DNA of 64,000 bases from an uncultured Clostridia bacterium (GCA_944330115.1 CALVIN010000001.1:124001-188000); one strand, 5' to 3'; counted from the stretch's first letter, positions 53,113 to 62,630 are shown. The notes: generated by a model from the sequence alone, not told the origin. Numbers and translations: made by a program.

Positions 53113-53780
53113 TACAATTCAAAAACGTAACAAAAAAATACGGCTCTCTCACCGTATACGAAAATTTTAACCTCGGCATAGAGGAGGGCGAAATAACCTG
53201 CATACTCGGCGAGAGCGGCTCGGGCAAGACCACTCTTTTAAACATGCTTGCGGGCGTAACGCCATACAGCGGCACCATCACGCCCAAAAAGAAGGTTTCG
53301 TATATCTTCCAGCAACCGCGGCTCGTGTCCAGCCTTACCGTGCGCGGCAACCTGAAGCTCATCTGTAAAGACGATGGCAAGGTTGATGAAATGCTCGCCG
53401 CCGTGGGGCTCACCCAAAAGGCGGGGGCGTATCCCGTCGCGCTCTCGGGCGGGCAGGCGCAGCGTGTGTCCATAGCGCGCGCGTTTTTAAACCCCTCCGA
53501 TCTCATTCTCATGGACGAGCCGTTTTCCTCGCTCGACCTCGCTCTCAAACTCAAGATAGCGCAGCTCTTTCTCGAGCTGTGGAGGGTGGAGGAGCGCACG
53601 GCGGTATTCGTAACTCATGACGTCGACGAGGCGGCAATGCTCTCCAACAGGGTGGTGATCTTAAAGAGCGGCAAAGTGGCGGCGGATATGCGCGCCGAGG
53701 GCAGCCCTTCGGCCGATCTATACGCTCGCCCCATGCTGCGCAAAAAGCTCATCGATGCGCTCATAAGCAGCGCAAGCTGA
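53109..53780 (+). CDS. ABC transporter ATP-binding protein (NitT/TauT type)
   Basis: The 223-residue ATPase has Walker A GESGSGKTTLLN (about 36-47), Q-loop FQQPRLV, signature LSGGQAQRVSIARAF, Walker B LILMDEPFSSLD and the switch histidine in FVTHDVDEA. It powers the importer formed with the two genes before it. ATG 53109 overlaps the permease stop (ATGA), with GGGGAGG upstream. It is slightly shorter than SsuB/TauB. Confidence 0.92.
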   Translation: MIQFKNVTKKYGSLTVYENFNLGIEEGEITCILGESGSGKTTLLNMLAGVTPYSGTITPKKKVSYIFQQPRLVSSLTVRGNLKLICKDDGKVDEMLAAVGLTQKAGAYPVALSGGQAQRVSIARAFLNPSDLILMDEPFSSLDLALKLKIAQLFLELWRVEERTAVFVTHDVDEAAMLSNRVVILKSGKVAADMRAEGSPSADLYARPMLRKKLIDALISSAS

Positions 53781-53812
53781 ACTATAACAATATTATATTA
53801 CAATTATCAAGC

Positions 53813-53854
53813 AGCCGCGGTGCGGCGCAGCATTTCCTGCGCCGCACCGCGGCT
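53813..53854. terminator. 18-bp perfect hairpin after the ABC importer operon
   Basis: AGCCGCGGTGCGGCGCAG and its exact complement surround a 6-nt loop. Only ACCCTTTCTTTC follows, so it has no clean U-tract. Confidence 0.7.
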
Positions 53855-53952
53855 ACCCTTTCTTTCGCGTAACCTTCGAGACCCGCCTTTCACGCGGTCA
53901 AAAAAATGTAAAAAACTTCTCTCAAACGTTTTTCTTTATGCCGCGTTTGTGA

Positions 53953-53958
53953 TATAAT
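53953..53958 (+). promoter_or_regulatory. Extended -10 element reading toward purE
   Basis: TGATATAAT is an extended -10 with a poor -35 (TTTTCT, 17 nt upstream). A transcript from here would run antisense across the DUF1294 gene before reaching purE. No better plus-strand promoter was found for purE. Confidence 0.45.
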
Positions 53959-54019
53959 CGGTTTGTAAAGTAAAATAGGGCGAAAGTTTTTTGTCGCGCA
54001 TTTTTTGCCTTGCGCACGT

Positions 54020-54325
54020 TCAGCCGACGATAAAAAATGTGGCGCCCGATTTGAAAGCTACATAAAAAAAGTATATGTTCACGACGGCTATAACGGGCAT
54101 AAGTATCATAAACAGCAGGTTTTTAAGCCTGTAGCGCATGGCAAACATCGCGCAGTATATGCCTATCGCCCCGCCGAGCAGCGCGGTGAGTATTATCTTT
54201 CCGTCGCTGCGGTGCGCGGTCTTTCCGTCGTCGCCCTCGTCGTCGCGCTGCGACCTTATCAGCATCACGGCGTAAAAGTTTACGGCGGCGATATATACGG
54301 CCATTATTATATACAACAGCACCAT
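54020..54325 (-). CDS. DUF1294-like small membrane protein
   Basis: The 101-residue protein has three predicted membrane helices: YIIMAVYIAAVNFYAVML at the start, a middle helix with ILTALLGGAIGIYCAMFAMRYRLKN, and a C-terminal helix. The G-G-x-x-G-x-x-x-x-M-x-x-x-R-x-K pattern is typical of DUF1294 proteins. Function is unknown. CATACT (54337-54332) ends 6 nt before the ATG with TTGGCT 18 nt upstream, and no Shine-Dalgarno is present, so the mRNA is probably leaderless. It is divergent from purE by 49 nt. Confidence 0.75.
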   Translation of the reverse strand: MVLLYIIMAVYIAAVNFYAVMLIRSQRDDEGDDGKTAHRSDGKIILTALLGGAIGIYCAMFAMRYRLKNLLFMILMPVIAVVNIYFFYVAFKSGATFFIVG

Positions 54326-54374
54326 ACTTTAAGTATGTTCCAAAAACTTAAGTTTAGCCAAAGGAGGATGGTTT

Positions 54375-54872
54375 ATGGCAAAGGTTGCCGTGCTTATGGG
54401 CTCCAAGTCCGATTTTCAGGTAGTAAAACCCGCCGTAAAGGTATTAAAAGATTTCGGCGTGGAGGCAGAGGTGCGCGTCATCTCCGCTCACCGCACGCCG
54501 GGCGAGGCGCATGATTTCGCCGCAAACGCAAAGGATAACGGCATAGAGGTAATAATCTGCGCCGCAGGCAAGGCCGCACACCTCGGCGGCGTCATAGCGG
54601 CATACACCACGCTCCCCGTGATAGGGCTGCCCGTAAAGACCGACATGATGGGCGGGCTCGACAGCCTCCTTTCGATAGTTCAGATGCCCTCCGGCATACC
54701 CGTTGCCACCGTCGGCGTAAACGGCGGCGAAAACGCAGGCCTTCTCGCCCTGCAGATACTCGGCGTAAAGTATCCCGAAATTGCCGAAAAACTCGCGGCA
54801 TACAAGCAGGCTATGAGGGACAAGATAAACGCCGACGACGCTGCCCTTGCAGCCGAACTCAAAGATATGTAA
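54375..54872 (+). CDS. purE: N5-carboxyaminoimidazole ribonucleotide mutase
   Basis: The 165-residue class I PurE converts N5-CAIR to CAIR in purine synthesis. VLMGSKSDFQVV at the start, ISAHRTPGEAHDFA and ICAAGKAAHLGGVIAAYTTLPVIGLPV contain the substrate-binding Ser/Asp and His residues. purK is not in the window. AAAGGAGG precedes the ATG. It is the first gene of the pur operon, and the 198-nt gap to purC holds several short hairpins. Confidence 0.95.
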   Translation: MAKVAVLMGSKSDFQVVKPAVKVLKDFGVEAEVRVISAHRTPGEAHDFAANAKDNGIEVIICAAGKAAHLGGVIAAYTTLPVIGLPVKTDMMGGLDSLLSIVQMPSGIPVATVGVNGGENAGLLALQILGVKYPEIAEKLAAYKQAMRDKINADDAALAAELKDM

Positions 54873-55070
54873 AAAACTCTACCCGCAAAGCCGCGCGCCT
54901 GCGGGTATTTGCGTTATTTAAAGGCAAGCTGTTAAATAAACCGCCTTTAAGTTATTTATAAATGGCGGGTCCCTGCGGGGCGGCTCCCGCGGAGGCAATG
55001 CCGCATATTGCTGCAAAGTCCCCGCTATACAAAATCAGGTAAAATAAATTTTTAAGGAGAAAGTTCACAT

Positions 55071-55796
55071 ATGGAAAAAAAGGAACAGCTTTACGAAGGC
55101 AAGGCAAAGAAGGTATTTGCTACCGAAAACCCCGACTACGTCATCGTGTCGTATAAGGACGACGCCACGGCGTTCAACGGCCAGAAGAAGGGAACCATAG
55201 TAGGCAAGGGCGTCATCAACAACAAGATGAGCAACATGCTCATGGCTATGCTCGAAAAGAAGGGCGTGCCCACACACTTCGTCGAGCAGCTCTCCGACAG
55301 AGACACCGTCGTTAAAAAGGTGCAGATAGTTCCCTTAGAGGTAATTATAAGAAACGTTGCCGCAGGCAGCTTTTCCAAGCGCTACGGCGTAAAGGAGGGC
55401 ACCAAGCTCTCAATCCCCACGATAGAATTTTCGTATAAGTGCGACGAGCTCGACGATCCCCTTATCAACGACTATCACGCGCTCGCATTGAACCTTGCCA
55501 CCGAAAAGGAGATAGCAAGGATAAAGGAGCTCGCGTTCAAGGTGAACGACATCCTCATCGAGTTCTTCAAGCACCTCAACATCGACCTCATCGACTTCAA
55601 GCTCGAGTTCGGCCGTTTCCACGGCGAAATAATCCTCGCCGACGAGATCTCTCCCGATACCTGCCGCTTCTGGGAGGCGGGCACCTGGGATACTGAAAAG
55701 CACGTCAGCCTCGATAAAGACAGGTTCCGCCGCGACCTCGGCGGCGTCGAGGACGCATACAACGAAGTATTCAAGCGCCTCACCGAGGGAGAGTAA
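55071..55796 (+). CDS. purC: Phosphoribosylaminoimidazole-succinocarboxamide synthase
   Basis: The 241-residue SAICAR synthetase couples CAIR and aspartate with [33 protein letters not shown] at the start, seen as [11 protein letters not shown], is the glycine-rich ATP-binding block. [20 protein letters not shown] (seen as [15 protein letters not shown]) and [11 protein letters not shown] then [13 protein letters not shown] are also diagnostic. AAGGAG lies upstream. Only 6 nt separate it from the next gene. Confidence 0.96.
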   Translation: MEKKEQLYEGKAKKVFATENPDYVIVSYKDDATAFNGQKKGTIVGKGVINNKMSNMLMAMLEKKGVPTHFVEQLSDRDTVVKKVQIVPLEVIIRNVAAGSFSKRYGVKEGTKLSIPTIEFSYKCDELDDPLINDYHALALNLATEKEIARIKELAFKVNDILIEFFKHLNIDLIDFKLEFGRFHGEIILADEISPDTCRFWEAGTWDTEKHVSLDKDRFRRDLGGVEDAYNEVFKRLTEGE

Positions 55797-55802
55797 GCGC
55801 GG

Positions 55803-57224
55803 ATGGGCGGATTTTTTGGCTCGGTAAAGAGAAGCAGTGCCGTCTTCGACGTCTTCATTGGTACCGACTATCATTCACATCTCGGCACAAAGCGCGGAGG
55901 CATGGCGGCGTTTGACCCCGAAATCGGCCTTCAGCGCGAGATACACAATATCGAAAACGCTCCCTTCCGCACCAAGTTCGAGCGCGTTCTGTCCGAAATG
56001 CGCGGCAACGCGGCGATAGGCTGCATAAGCGACACCGATCCTCAGCCCCTTTTGATGGTATCGAGGATAGGCAAATACGCCATCAGCACGATAGGCATAA
56101 TAAACAACGCCGAGGAGCTCACCCGCGAGGTGCTCTCCTACGGCGGCTACTTCGACGCCATGACGGGCAGCAAGGTAAACTCCAACGAGCTCGTCGCGGC
56201 GCTCATAAACAGCAAAGATTCCTATGTGGAGGGCATACGCTACGCGCAGGATCGTATAGACGGCACGGCCTCCATACTCATTCTCACCGACCGCGGGACG
56301 CTCATCGCCGCAAGGGATAAGGTGGGCAGATTGCCCGTGCAGATAGGCAAGGGGGAGGAGGGCTATTGCGTCTCCTTCGAAAGTTTTGCCTATAAAAAGC
56401 TGGGCTATGCCGACTTCCGCGAGCTCGGTCCGGGCGAGATAGTAGAGATAACGGCCGACGGCGTAACGCAGCTCTCGCCTCCCGGCGACAAGATGCGCAT
56501 CTGCGCCTTCCTTTGGTCGTACTACGGCTACCCCACGTCCTCGTACGAGGGCGTAAACGTCGAGATGATGCGCTGCCGCAACGGCGAAATATTTGCCCGC
56601 AACGACGCAAAGACGCACGACGTGCACGAGATTGACTATGTGGGCGGCGTACCCGATTCGGGCACTCCCCATGCCATAGGCTATGCAAACGCCTGCAAGG
56701 TACCCTTTGCGCGCCCCTATATAAAGTATACGCCCACCTGGTCGAGGAGCTTCATGCCCGTAAACCAGTCCGAGCGCAACAAAGTTGCAAAGATGAAGCT
56801 CATCCCCGTGCACGAACTCATCGACGGCAAGCGCCTTCTGCTTGTGGACGACTCGATAGTGCGCGGCACGCAGCTCAAAGAGACGGTGGAGTTTTTGTAT
56901 TCCCACGGCGCCAAGGCGGTGCACATGCGCTCTGCCTGCCCGCCCATAATGTACGGCTGCAAATTCCTCAATTTCTCGCGCTCTTCGGGCGACATGGACC
57001 TCATCACCCGCCGCACGATGGCCGAGCTCGAGGGCGATAAAGCTCTCGAACACCTCGAGGAATACAGCAATTCAAATACCGAGCGCGGCAGGGCTATGCG
57101 CAAGGCCATATGCGATAAATTCAAGTTCGAATCGCTCGAATTCCAGTCGATAGAGGGGCTTATAGAGGCCATAGGCATCGACCCCTGCAAGCTCTGCACC
57201 TATTGCTGGACGGGCAAGGAATAA
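55803..57224 (+). CDS. PurF-like amidophosphoribosyltransferase paralogue lacking the N-terminal cysteine
   Basis: The 473-residue protein aligns along its length with PurF, but begins MGGFFGSV where active PurF has Cys-Gly-x-Phe-Gly, so the glutaminase nucleophile is replaced by Gly2. GTDYHSHLGTKRGGMAAFD replaces the usual HRGQESxG block. The phosphoribosyl half is intact, with LLLVDDSIVRGTQLKETVEF as the PRPP-binding motif and GVPDSGTPHAIGYA. The C-terminal CKLCTYCWTGKE resembles the PurF end. It may use free ammonia, pair with the true PurF, or have another role. Similar Cys-less paralogues are known in Clostridia. It lies 6 nt after purC. Confidence 0.82.
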   Translation: MGGFFGSVKRSSAVFDVFIGTDYHSHLGTKRGGMAAFDPEIGLQREIHNIENAPFRTKFERVLSEMRGNAAIGCISDTDPQPLLMVSRIGKYAISTIGIINNAEELTREVLSYGGYFDAMTGSKVNSNELVAALINSKDSYVEGIRYAQDRIDGTASILILTDRGTLIAARDKVGRLPVQIGKGEEGYCVSFESFAYKKLGYADFRELGPGEIVEITADGVTQLSPPGDKMRICAFLWSYYGYPTSSYEGVNVEMMRCRNGEIFARNDAKTHDVHEIDYVGGVPDSGTPHAIGYANACKVPFARPYIKYTPTWSRSFMPVNQSERNKVAKMKLIPVHELIDGKRLLLVDDSIVRGTQLKETVEFLYSHGAKAVHMRSACPPIMYGCKFLNFSRSSGDMDLITRRTMAELEGDKALEHLEEYSNSNTERGRAMRKAICDKFKFESLEFQSIEGLIEAIGIDPCKLCTYCWTGKE

Positions 57225-57360
57225 AATGCGGTACGTTTTGTATCGCCTGCTAAACGCAAGTTATTGTCATACGCAAAACAAAATGCGCGTCTGATATCAA
57301 ATTTTATATGGCTCGGGGCGGCGCGCCCCGCAGCGGTACTGTCACGGAGTTATCAATTTA

Positions 57361-58773
57361 ATGGACGAAATTCATGACGAGATCCACGACGAATGCGGTG
57401 TGTTCGGCGTATATTCCTCCGAAAACCGCACCGTCGCACACACAGTGTATTACGGGCTCTACGCACTTCAGCACAGGGGGCAGGAGAGCGGCGGCATAGC
57501 CGTCGCCTTTGCCGATAAGATAGTGTATCACAAGGGCATGGGGCTCATTCCCGAGATATTCTCCGAGGAGGAGCTCGAAAGGCTCCCCGAAGGCGACATA
57601 GCCATAGGCCACGTGCGCTATTCCACTACGGGCGCAAGCCAGCTTTTAAACGCCCAGCCCGTGGTATTCACAGGCAAGTGCGGCAAAATGGCGCTTGCGC
57701 ACAACGGCAATCTCACAAACACCAAACAGCTCAGGGAGGAGCTCATCAAGCGCAACGCCGTGTTCCAGACGACCATCGATTCCGAGGTCATGGCGGTGAT
57801 GATAAACGACCTCTCCGACGGCGACATCTTAAAGGGCGTAAAGAGGGCGTGCCCTCACTTCAAGGGCGCCTATGCGCTCGTCATCATGACGACAGAACAG
57901 CTCATCGCCGTGCGTGATCCTTACGGCATACGCCCGCTCTGCATAGGCACCGTCGACGACGACGTGGTGGTGGCCAGCGAGAGCTGCGCGCTCGACGCGG
58001 TGGGCGCAAACTTTCTGCGCGACGTAAAGCCGGGCGAGATAGTTGTGATAGATTCAAACGGCATACAGTCGTATATGATGGACGACATACCAAAGGAGAG
58101 CCGCATGTGCATCTTCGAGTATGTGTACTTTGCCCGCCCCGACTCTATAATCGACGGCTGCAGCGTATATGCCGCCCGCATTGAGGCGGGCAGGCTGCTT
58201 GCCAGGTATTACGGAGTTGAGGCCGATATAGTGGCGGGCGTGCCCGACAGCGCAAACGTCGCCGCGCGCGCCTATGCGGAGGAGAGCGGCATACCCTTTG
58301 CCGAGGCCCTCGCAAAGAACAGGTATGTGGGCAGGACGTTCATCCAGCCCGATCAGCGCCAGCGCGAAAATTCCCTCAATGTAAAGATGAACGCCCTGCG
58401 CGCCAACATACGCGGCAAGCGCCTCATCATAATAGACGACTCTATCGTGCGCGGCACCACGATGCGAAAGATCGTAAAGATGCTGCGCGACGCGGGTGCA
58501 AGCGAAGTGCACGTGCGCGTGTGCTCGCCCATAATAAAGCATCCCTGCCATCTCGGCATAGACTTCCAGACCTATTCACAGCTTATAGGCGCATACAGAA
58601 ACGAGGAGCAGATATCCGAGATAATCGGCGCCGACAGCGTGCGCTATCTCTCGGTGGAACATCTCGTGGAGTCGTGCAAAAGCGCAAACTTAAACTTCTG
58701 CCTCGGTTGCTTTACGGGCAAATACCCCTATCCGATGGAGAGTTACGAAACCGATAAATACAAATTTGAATAA
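57361..58773 (+). CDS. purF: Amidophosphoribosyltransferase
   Basis: The 470-residue enzyme makes phosphoribosylamine from PRPP and glutamine, the first committed purine step. An 11-residue propeptide precedes Cys12-Gly-Val-Phe-Gly, so self-cleavage would expose the nucleophile. LQHRGQESGGIAV, HVRYSTTG and NGNLTN are glutaminase motifs. IIIDDSIVRGTTMRKIVKML is the PRPP loop. The C-terminal CLGCFTGKYP fits the Fe-S/structural type. purM follows after 15 nt. The 135-nt gap before it contains a short GGGGC/GCCCC hairpin and a distant GGAG. Confidence 0.95.
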   Translation: MDEIHDEIHDECGVFGVYSSENRTVAHTVYYGLYALQHRGQESGGIAVAFADKIVYHKGMGLIPEIFSEEELERLPEGDIAIGHVRYSTTGASQLLNAQPVVFTGKCGKMALAHNGNLTNTKQLREELIKRNAVFQTTIDSEVMAVMINDLSDGDILKGVKRACPHFKGAYALVIMTTEQLIAVRDPYGIRPLCIGTVDDDVVVASESCALDAVGANFLRDVKPGEIVVIDSNGIQSYMMDDIPKESRMCIFEYVYFARPDSIIDGCSVYAARIEAGRLLARYYGVEADIVAGVPDSANVAARAYAEESGIPFAEALAKNRYVGRTFIQPDQRQRENSLNVKMNALRANIRGKRLIIIDDSIVRGTTMRKIVKMLRDAGASEVHVRVCSPIIKHPCHLGIDFQTYSQLIGAYRNEEQISEIIGADSVRYLSVEHLVESCKSANLNFCLGCFTGKYPYPMESYETDKYKFE

Positions 58774-58788
58774 GCGAGGTAAAATTTT

Positions 58789-59811
58789 ATGGCGATATCT
58801 TATAAAGACAGCGGCGTAGACGTTGAAAGGGGCTATCAGGCAGTGCGCCTCATGAAGCAGCACGTGCAGTCCACCTATAACGAGCACGTTTTGGGCGACA
58901 TAGGCTCTTTCGGCGGCTTTTACGAGCTCTCGAAGGGCATGAAGGAACCCGTCCTCGTTGCCGGCACCGACGGCGTGGGCACCAAGCTCAAATATGCCTT
59001 CATTGCAGACAAGCACGACACGATAGGCATCGACGCCGTCGCGATGTGCGTGAACGACATAGTCTGCCAGGGCGCAAAGCCGCTCTTTTTCCTCGATTAT
59101 TTTGCAACGGGCAAGCTCTCGCCCGAAACGGTGGCAACCGTGGTGTCGGGCGTAGCCGAGGGCTGCAGGCAGTCGGGCGCGGCGCTCATCGGCGGCGAAA
59201 CTGCCGAAATGCCGGGCTTTTATGCCGACGGCGAGTATGATATCGCAGGTTTTGCCGTGGGCATCGTCGATAAAAAGAAAATTATAAACGGCAGCAAGAT
59301 AAAGCCTGGCGACGTGCTCATCGGCATAAAGTCGAGCGGCATACACTCCAACGGCTATTCGCTCGTGCGCAAGCTCTTCGGCGAGGACAAGGAGACGCTC
59401 GAAACTTTCGACGCCCGCCTCGGCGCAAGGCCAATCGACGTGCTGCTCACGCCCACAAAGATATATGTGCGCACCATCTTAAACCTTATCGAAAAGGTAA
59501 AGGTAAAGGGCATCGCCCACATCACGGGCGGCGGCTTTATCGAAAATATCCCCCGCATCTTCCCCGAGGGCGTCGGCTGCGAAATACGCACGCGCTCCTA
59601 CGAGGTGCCTCCCGTATTCAAGTTAATGCAGGAGATGGCGGGTATTTCCGACGAGCAGATATACAACACCTTCAACATGGGCATAGGCATGGTGGTGTGC
59701 GTAAACAAGCGCGACGCCGAAAAGACCATGCAGGCGCTCGCCGACGAGGGCGAAGAGTGCGTTCTGCTCGGCAAGACGGTAAAGGGCAGCGGGGTAAAAC
59801 TTGTAAAATGA
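58789..59811 (+). CDS. purM: Phosphoribosylformylglycinamidine cyclo-ligase
   Basis: The 340-residue AIR synthetase closes the imidazole ring with ATP. YKDSGVDVERGYQAV, LVAGTDGVGTKLKYAF, MCVNDIVCQGAKPLFFLDY and GGETAEMPGFY are characteristic. GIKSSGIHSNGYSLVR and THITGGG-like AHITGGGFIENIPR follow. AGCGAGGT lies upstream. Its stop overlaps the purN start (ATGA). Confidence 0.96.
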   Translation: MAISYKDSGVDVERGYQAVRLMKQHVQSTYNEHVLGDIGSFGGFYELSKGMKEPVLVAGTDGVGTKLKYAFIADKHDTIGIDAVAMCVNDIVCQGAKPLFFLDYFATGKLSPETVATVVSGVAEGCRQSGAALIGGETAEMPGFYADGEYDIAGFAVGIVDKKKIINGSKIKPGDVLIGIKSSGIHSNGYSLVRKLFGEDKETLETFDARLGARPIDVLLTPTKIYVRTILNLIEKVKVKGIAHITGGGFIENIPRIFPEGVGCEIRTRSYEVPPVFKLMQEMAGISDEQIYNTFNMGIGMVVCVNKRDAEKTMQALADEGEECVLLGKTVKGSGVKLVK

Positions 59812-60425
59812 AGCGCATAGCCGTATTTGCCTCGGGAGGGGGGACCGACTTTCAGTCGGTCATCGACGCCAACGAAAGGCAGCCTTTCTGTGAGATAGCC
59901 GTTCTCATCGCCTCAAAGCACGGCATTGGCGCGATAGACAGGGCTAAAAGGCACGGCATACGCGCCGAAGTCTTTGCAAAGGCCGACTGGCCCGACTTGG
60001 AGGAGCTGTATTCCTCGCTCACAAAGCTCTTAAACGAGCTCAAAGTCGACTACATAGTGCTCGCCGGCTGGCTCAAGATAATACCCGAAAGTTTTATAAA
60101 ACAGTTCGAGGACAGGATAATAAACATTCACCCTTCGCTCATTCCCGCCTTCTGCGGCGGCGGCTTTTACGGGCTGCGCGTGCACAGGGCCGTTATAGAG
60201 TACGGCGCAAAGATATCGGGCTGCACGGTGCACTTTGTAAACGAGGTGCCCGACGGCGGCGCGATAATCGCTCAGCGCGCGGTGGACGTGGAGGAGGGCG
60301 ACACGCCCGAAACTCTGCAGGCGCGCATCTTGGAGGTGGAGCATATGCTGCTTCCTTACTGCGTCAAAAAGCTGTGCGAGGGCAAGATAATAAAGCAGGG
60401 CCGCAAAGTCACCGTATTGGACTGA
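59808..60425 (+). CDS. purN: Phosphoribosylglycinamide formyltransferase
   Basis: The 205-residue GAR transformylase uses 10-formyl-tetrahydrofolate. IAVFASGGGTDFQSVIDA is the N-terminal loop (usually SGNGSN, here SGGGTD). VLAGWLKIIPESFIKQF and IINIHPSLIPAF hold the catalytic His, and the Asp region DGGAIIAQRAVDV follows. ATG 59808 overlaps the purM stop. A longer in-frame start would lie deep inside purM and is not credible. Confidence 0.94.
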   Translation: MKRIAVFASGGGTDFQSVIDANERQPFCEIAVLIASKHGIGAIDRAKRHGIRAEVFAKADWPDLEELYSSLTKLLNELKVDYIVLAGWLKIIPESFIKQFEDRIINIHPSLIPAFCGGGFYGLRVHRAVIEYGAKISGCTVHFVNEVPDGGAIIAQRAVDVEEGDTPETLQARILEVEHMLLPYCVKKLCEGKIIKQGRKVTVLD

Positions 60426-60482
60426 GCGGGCAGAATACCGCAATTTTTAAAAATCTGGCACAAATTTGCCGCAAAAACGGGC

Positions 60483-60528
60483 AATTATGTTACGTATAGT
60501 ACTTCGCAAACGGCGTTATAGTACTATA
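60483..60528 (+). repeat. Copy C of the dispersed 26-nt repeat plus a second palindrome, upstream of purH
   Basis: The variant copy (60483-60508) is followed by the 12-bp palindrome TATAGTACTATA (60517-60528). Both share the AGTACT core. They lie 54-99 nt before the purH ATG and may be a regulatory site or a -10-like element. Confidence 0.62.
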
Positions 60529-60581
60529 CAAACGCCTATTTTGTCGGCTATATACAATAATTTATTTAAAGAGGTTTTAAC

Positions 60582-62201
60582 ATGGAGATGAAAAAGAGGG
60601 CGCTCGTCAGCGTATCGGATAAGACGGGCATTGTCGATTTTTGCAAGGGACTTGTTGCAAACGGCTTTGAAATAATTTCTACGGGCGGCACGGCAAAGGC
60701 GCTCAAAGAGGCGGGAGTAAGCGTTATAGGCATATCCGAAATAACGGGCTTCCCCGAGTGCCTCGACGGCAGGGTAAAGACTCTTCACCCCAACGTGCAC
60801 GCAGGGCTACTTGCCATGCGCTCCAACCCCGAGCACATGAAGCAGCTCGAGGAGCTGGGCATCAACACCATCGATATTGTGGCGGTAAACCTCTATCCCT
60901 TCAAGGCCACCCTTGCGCGCGGCGCCGACTTTGCCGAGTGCATCGAAAATATCGATATCGGCGGCCCCACAATGATAAGGGCTGCCGCTAAAAACTATCA
61001 GGACGTTGCGGTCATCGTCGATCCCAATGACTATAACAAGGTGCTCGAAGAGCTCGCCGCGGGCGGCGTAACGCTTGAAACCAAGAAGTATCTGCAGTAT
61101 AAGGTATTCGCCCACACCGCCGAGTACGACAGCCTCATCTCCAACTATCTCGCCGATCAGCTCGGGATAGAATATCCCGACACCATAACTTTCGCCTACG
61201 AAAAGGCGCAGGACCTGCGTTACGGCGAAAATCCTCAGCAGTCGGCCATGTTCTATAACGAGCCGTTCATCCGCAAGGGCTCGCTCTCCTCGGCAAAACA
61301 GCTCTGGGGCAAGGAACTCTCATATAACAATATAAACGACGCCAACGGCGCGCTCGAACTGTTAAAGGAGTTCGGCTCTACGCCAGCTGTAGTCGCCTGC
61401 AAGCACGCAAACCCCTGCGGCGTGGGCACCGGCAAGGATATATACGAGGCGTACATGCGCGCATATACCTCCGATCCCGTATCGGTGTTCGGCGGCATAC
61501 TCGCCATAAACGGCACGGTTGACGAAAAGACGGCCGCAGAGATAAACAAGATATTCATTGAAATAGTAATGGCTCCCGCCTACACGGAGGAGGCGCTCAG
61601 GATATTGGAGGGCAAAAAGAATATCCGCCTTCTTCAGATAGACGATATCTCCGCCCGCCGCAGCCCGTCTGCACGCGATATGAAAAAGGTTTACGGCGGC
61701 CTGTTGGTCCAGCAGTATGACGAGTGCCTCATCAAGGACGAGGACATGAGTCTGTTCACCCGCAAGGCCGAAGTCACCGTGACCACCACGCCCTCGGGCA
61801 AGGAAAAGACCGTCTACGGTCTCGGCATAGTTACCGACCGCGTTCCCACCGCCGAAGAGGTGGAGGCAATGATGTTCGCCTGGCGCGTGGTGAAGCACAC
61901 CAAGTCCAATGCTATAGTTATCGGCAAGCCCGGCCGCACTACGGGCATCGGCATGGGCCAGACCAACCGCATATGGGCGGCACAGCAGGCCATCGAGCAT
62001 GCCGGCGAAGAGGCAAAGGGCTCCGTTATGGCGTCCGACGCATTCTTCCCCTTCTCCGACTGCGTGGAGGAGTGCGCAAAGGCGGGCATCACCGCAATAA
62101 TCCAGCCGGGCGGCTCCATTCGCGACAAAGAGTCTGTAGAGGCAGCCAACAAGGCGGGCATCGCCATGGTATTCGTAGGCGAGCGCCATTTCAAACACTA
62201 A
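60582..62201 (+). CDS. purH: Bifunctional AICAR transformylase/IMP cyclohydrolase
   Basis: The 539-residue enzyme carries out the last two steps to IMP. The N-terminal cyclohydrolase domain (about 1-200) has [38 protein letters not shown] and [14 protein letters not shown]. The transformylase domain has [20 protein letters not shown] and [17 protein letters not shown] precedes the ATG. A 630-nt gap follows, far larger than elsewhere in the operon. Confidence 0.96.
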   Translation: MEMKKRALVSVSDKTGIVDFCKGLVANGFEIISTGGTAKALKEAGVSVIGISEITGFPECLDGRVKTLHPNVHAGLLAMRSNPEHMKQLEELGINTIDIVAVNLYPFKATLARGADFAECIENIDIGGPTMIRAAAKNYQDVAVIVDPNDYNKVLEELAAGGVTLETKKYLQYKVFAHTAEYDSLISNYLADQLGIEYPDTITFAYEKAQDLRYGENPQQSAMFYNEPFIRKGSLSSAKQLWGKELSYNNINDANGALELLKEFGSTPAVVACKHANPCGVGTGKDIYEAYMRAYTSDPVSVFGGILAINGTVDEKTAAEINKIFIEIVMAPAYTEEALRILEGKKNIRLLQIDDISARRSPSARDMKKVYGGLLVQQYDECLIKDEDMSLFTRKAEVTVTTTPSGKEKTVYGLGIVTDRVPTAEEVEAMMFAWRVVKHTKSNAIVIGKPGRTTGIGMGQTNRIWAAQQAIEHAGEEAKGSVMASDAFFPFSDCVEECAKAGITAIIQPGGSIRDKESVEAANKAGIAMVFVGERHFKH

Positions 62202-62344
62202 AAGTATTTTAATATCGCACAATCTATCCCCCCGAGTTGAGGTAGCGTAAGATGCGGCAAATAATTGTCAAAACAAATAGTGCGCAAGGCTGAATTTATT
62301 TCAGCTGTAAGGTGCGCACCGAGTACCCGTTCATTGCCAAGCGG

Positions 62345-62430
62345 TGAAGCCCCTCCGTCGTGCTTCGTTGCACTTCGCACGCCACCTCCCGCTCAAAGGG
62401 GATGTAAGCCGAAGGCGAAAGAGGGGTTGT
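62345..62430. repeat. Dispersed palindromic element in the purH-purD gap
   Basis: CCCCTCCGTCGTGC, TTCGTTGCACTTCGCACG, CCACCTCCCGCTC and AAAGGGGATG, then GAGGGGTTG, form a loose long hairpin. It is related, in reverse sense, to the block at 3441-3490. It precedes the two tandem structured units. The first ~140 nt of the gap (62202-62344) show nothing identifiable. Confidence 0.5.
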
Positions 62431-62439
62431 TCTAAATAA

Positions 62440-62620
62440 CTTACGTCGCAAGGCGGGTTTCCCGCCGCCGCAGGACTCAATTTGCGCCGGCAGGCGGCTC
62501 ATCAAAGGGGGAATTGCCCCGATTATATGATATGTGAGCCCCTAAAATCGGGGCAAGGGGGAGCTGGCTCCCCAAAACTCACGGAAATTGTTCGGCGGCA
62601 CCAGCCGAACAATTTCGTGA
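62440..62620 (+). ncRNA. Candidate structured RNA upstream of purD, copy 1
   Basis: The unit begins with a 41-nt block (62445-62485) identical to copy 2, holding the hairpin GGCGGG-TTT-CCCGCC. A short hairpin and GGCTCA follow. Next comes an 11-bp stem (62514-62524 with 62546-62556) around a 21-nt loop containing GTGAGCCCCTAA. A 6-bp stem (GGGGAG/CTCCCC, 62558-62563/62568-62573), then ACTCAC, leads to a long stem (62580-62596 with 62604-62619) with one bulged G. No reading frame of note is present. The class is not recognised. Confidence 0.72.
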
Positions 62621-62630
62621 ATTCAAATAG

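Noticed and set aside
55803-57224. PurF-like gene as a pseudogene.
   Set aside because: It is full length, has no frameshift, keeps the PRPP loop and lies in the operon with normal codon use, so it is annotated as an intact paralogue.
62580-62619. CCGAACAAT and its complement in the 3' stem of structured copy 1 resemble a B. subtilis PurR PurBox.
   Set aside because: The arms are 11 nt apart rather than the usual larger spacing, the flanking W bases are absent, and copy 2 has an unrelated sequence in the same stem. The match is better explained by the RNA stem.
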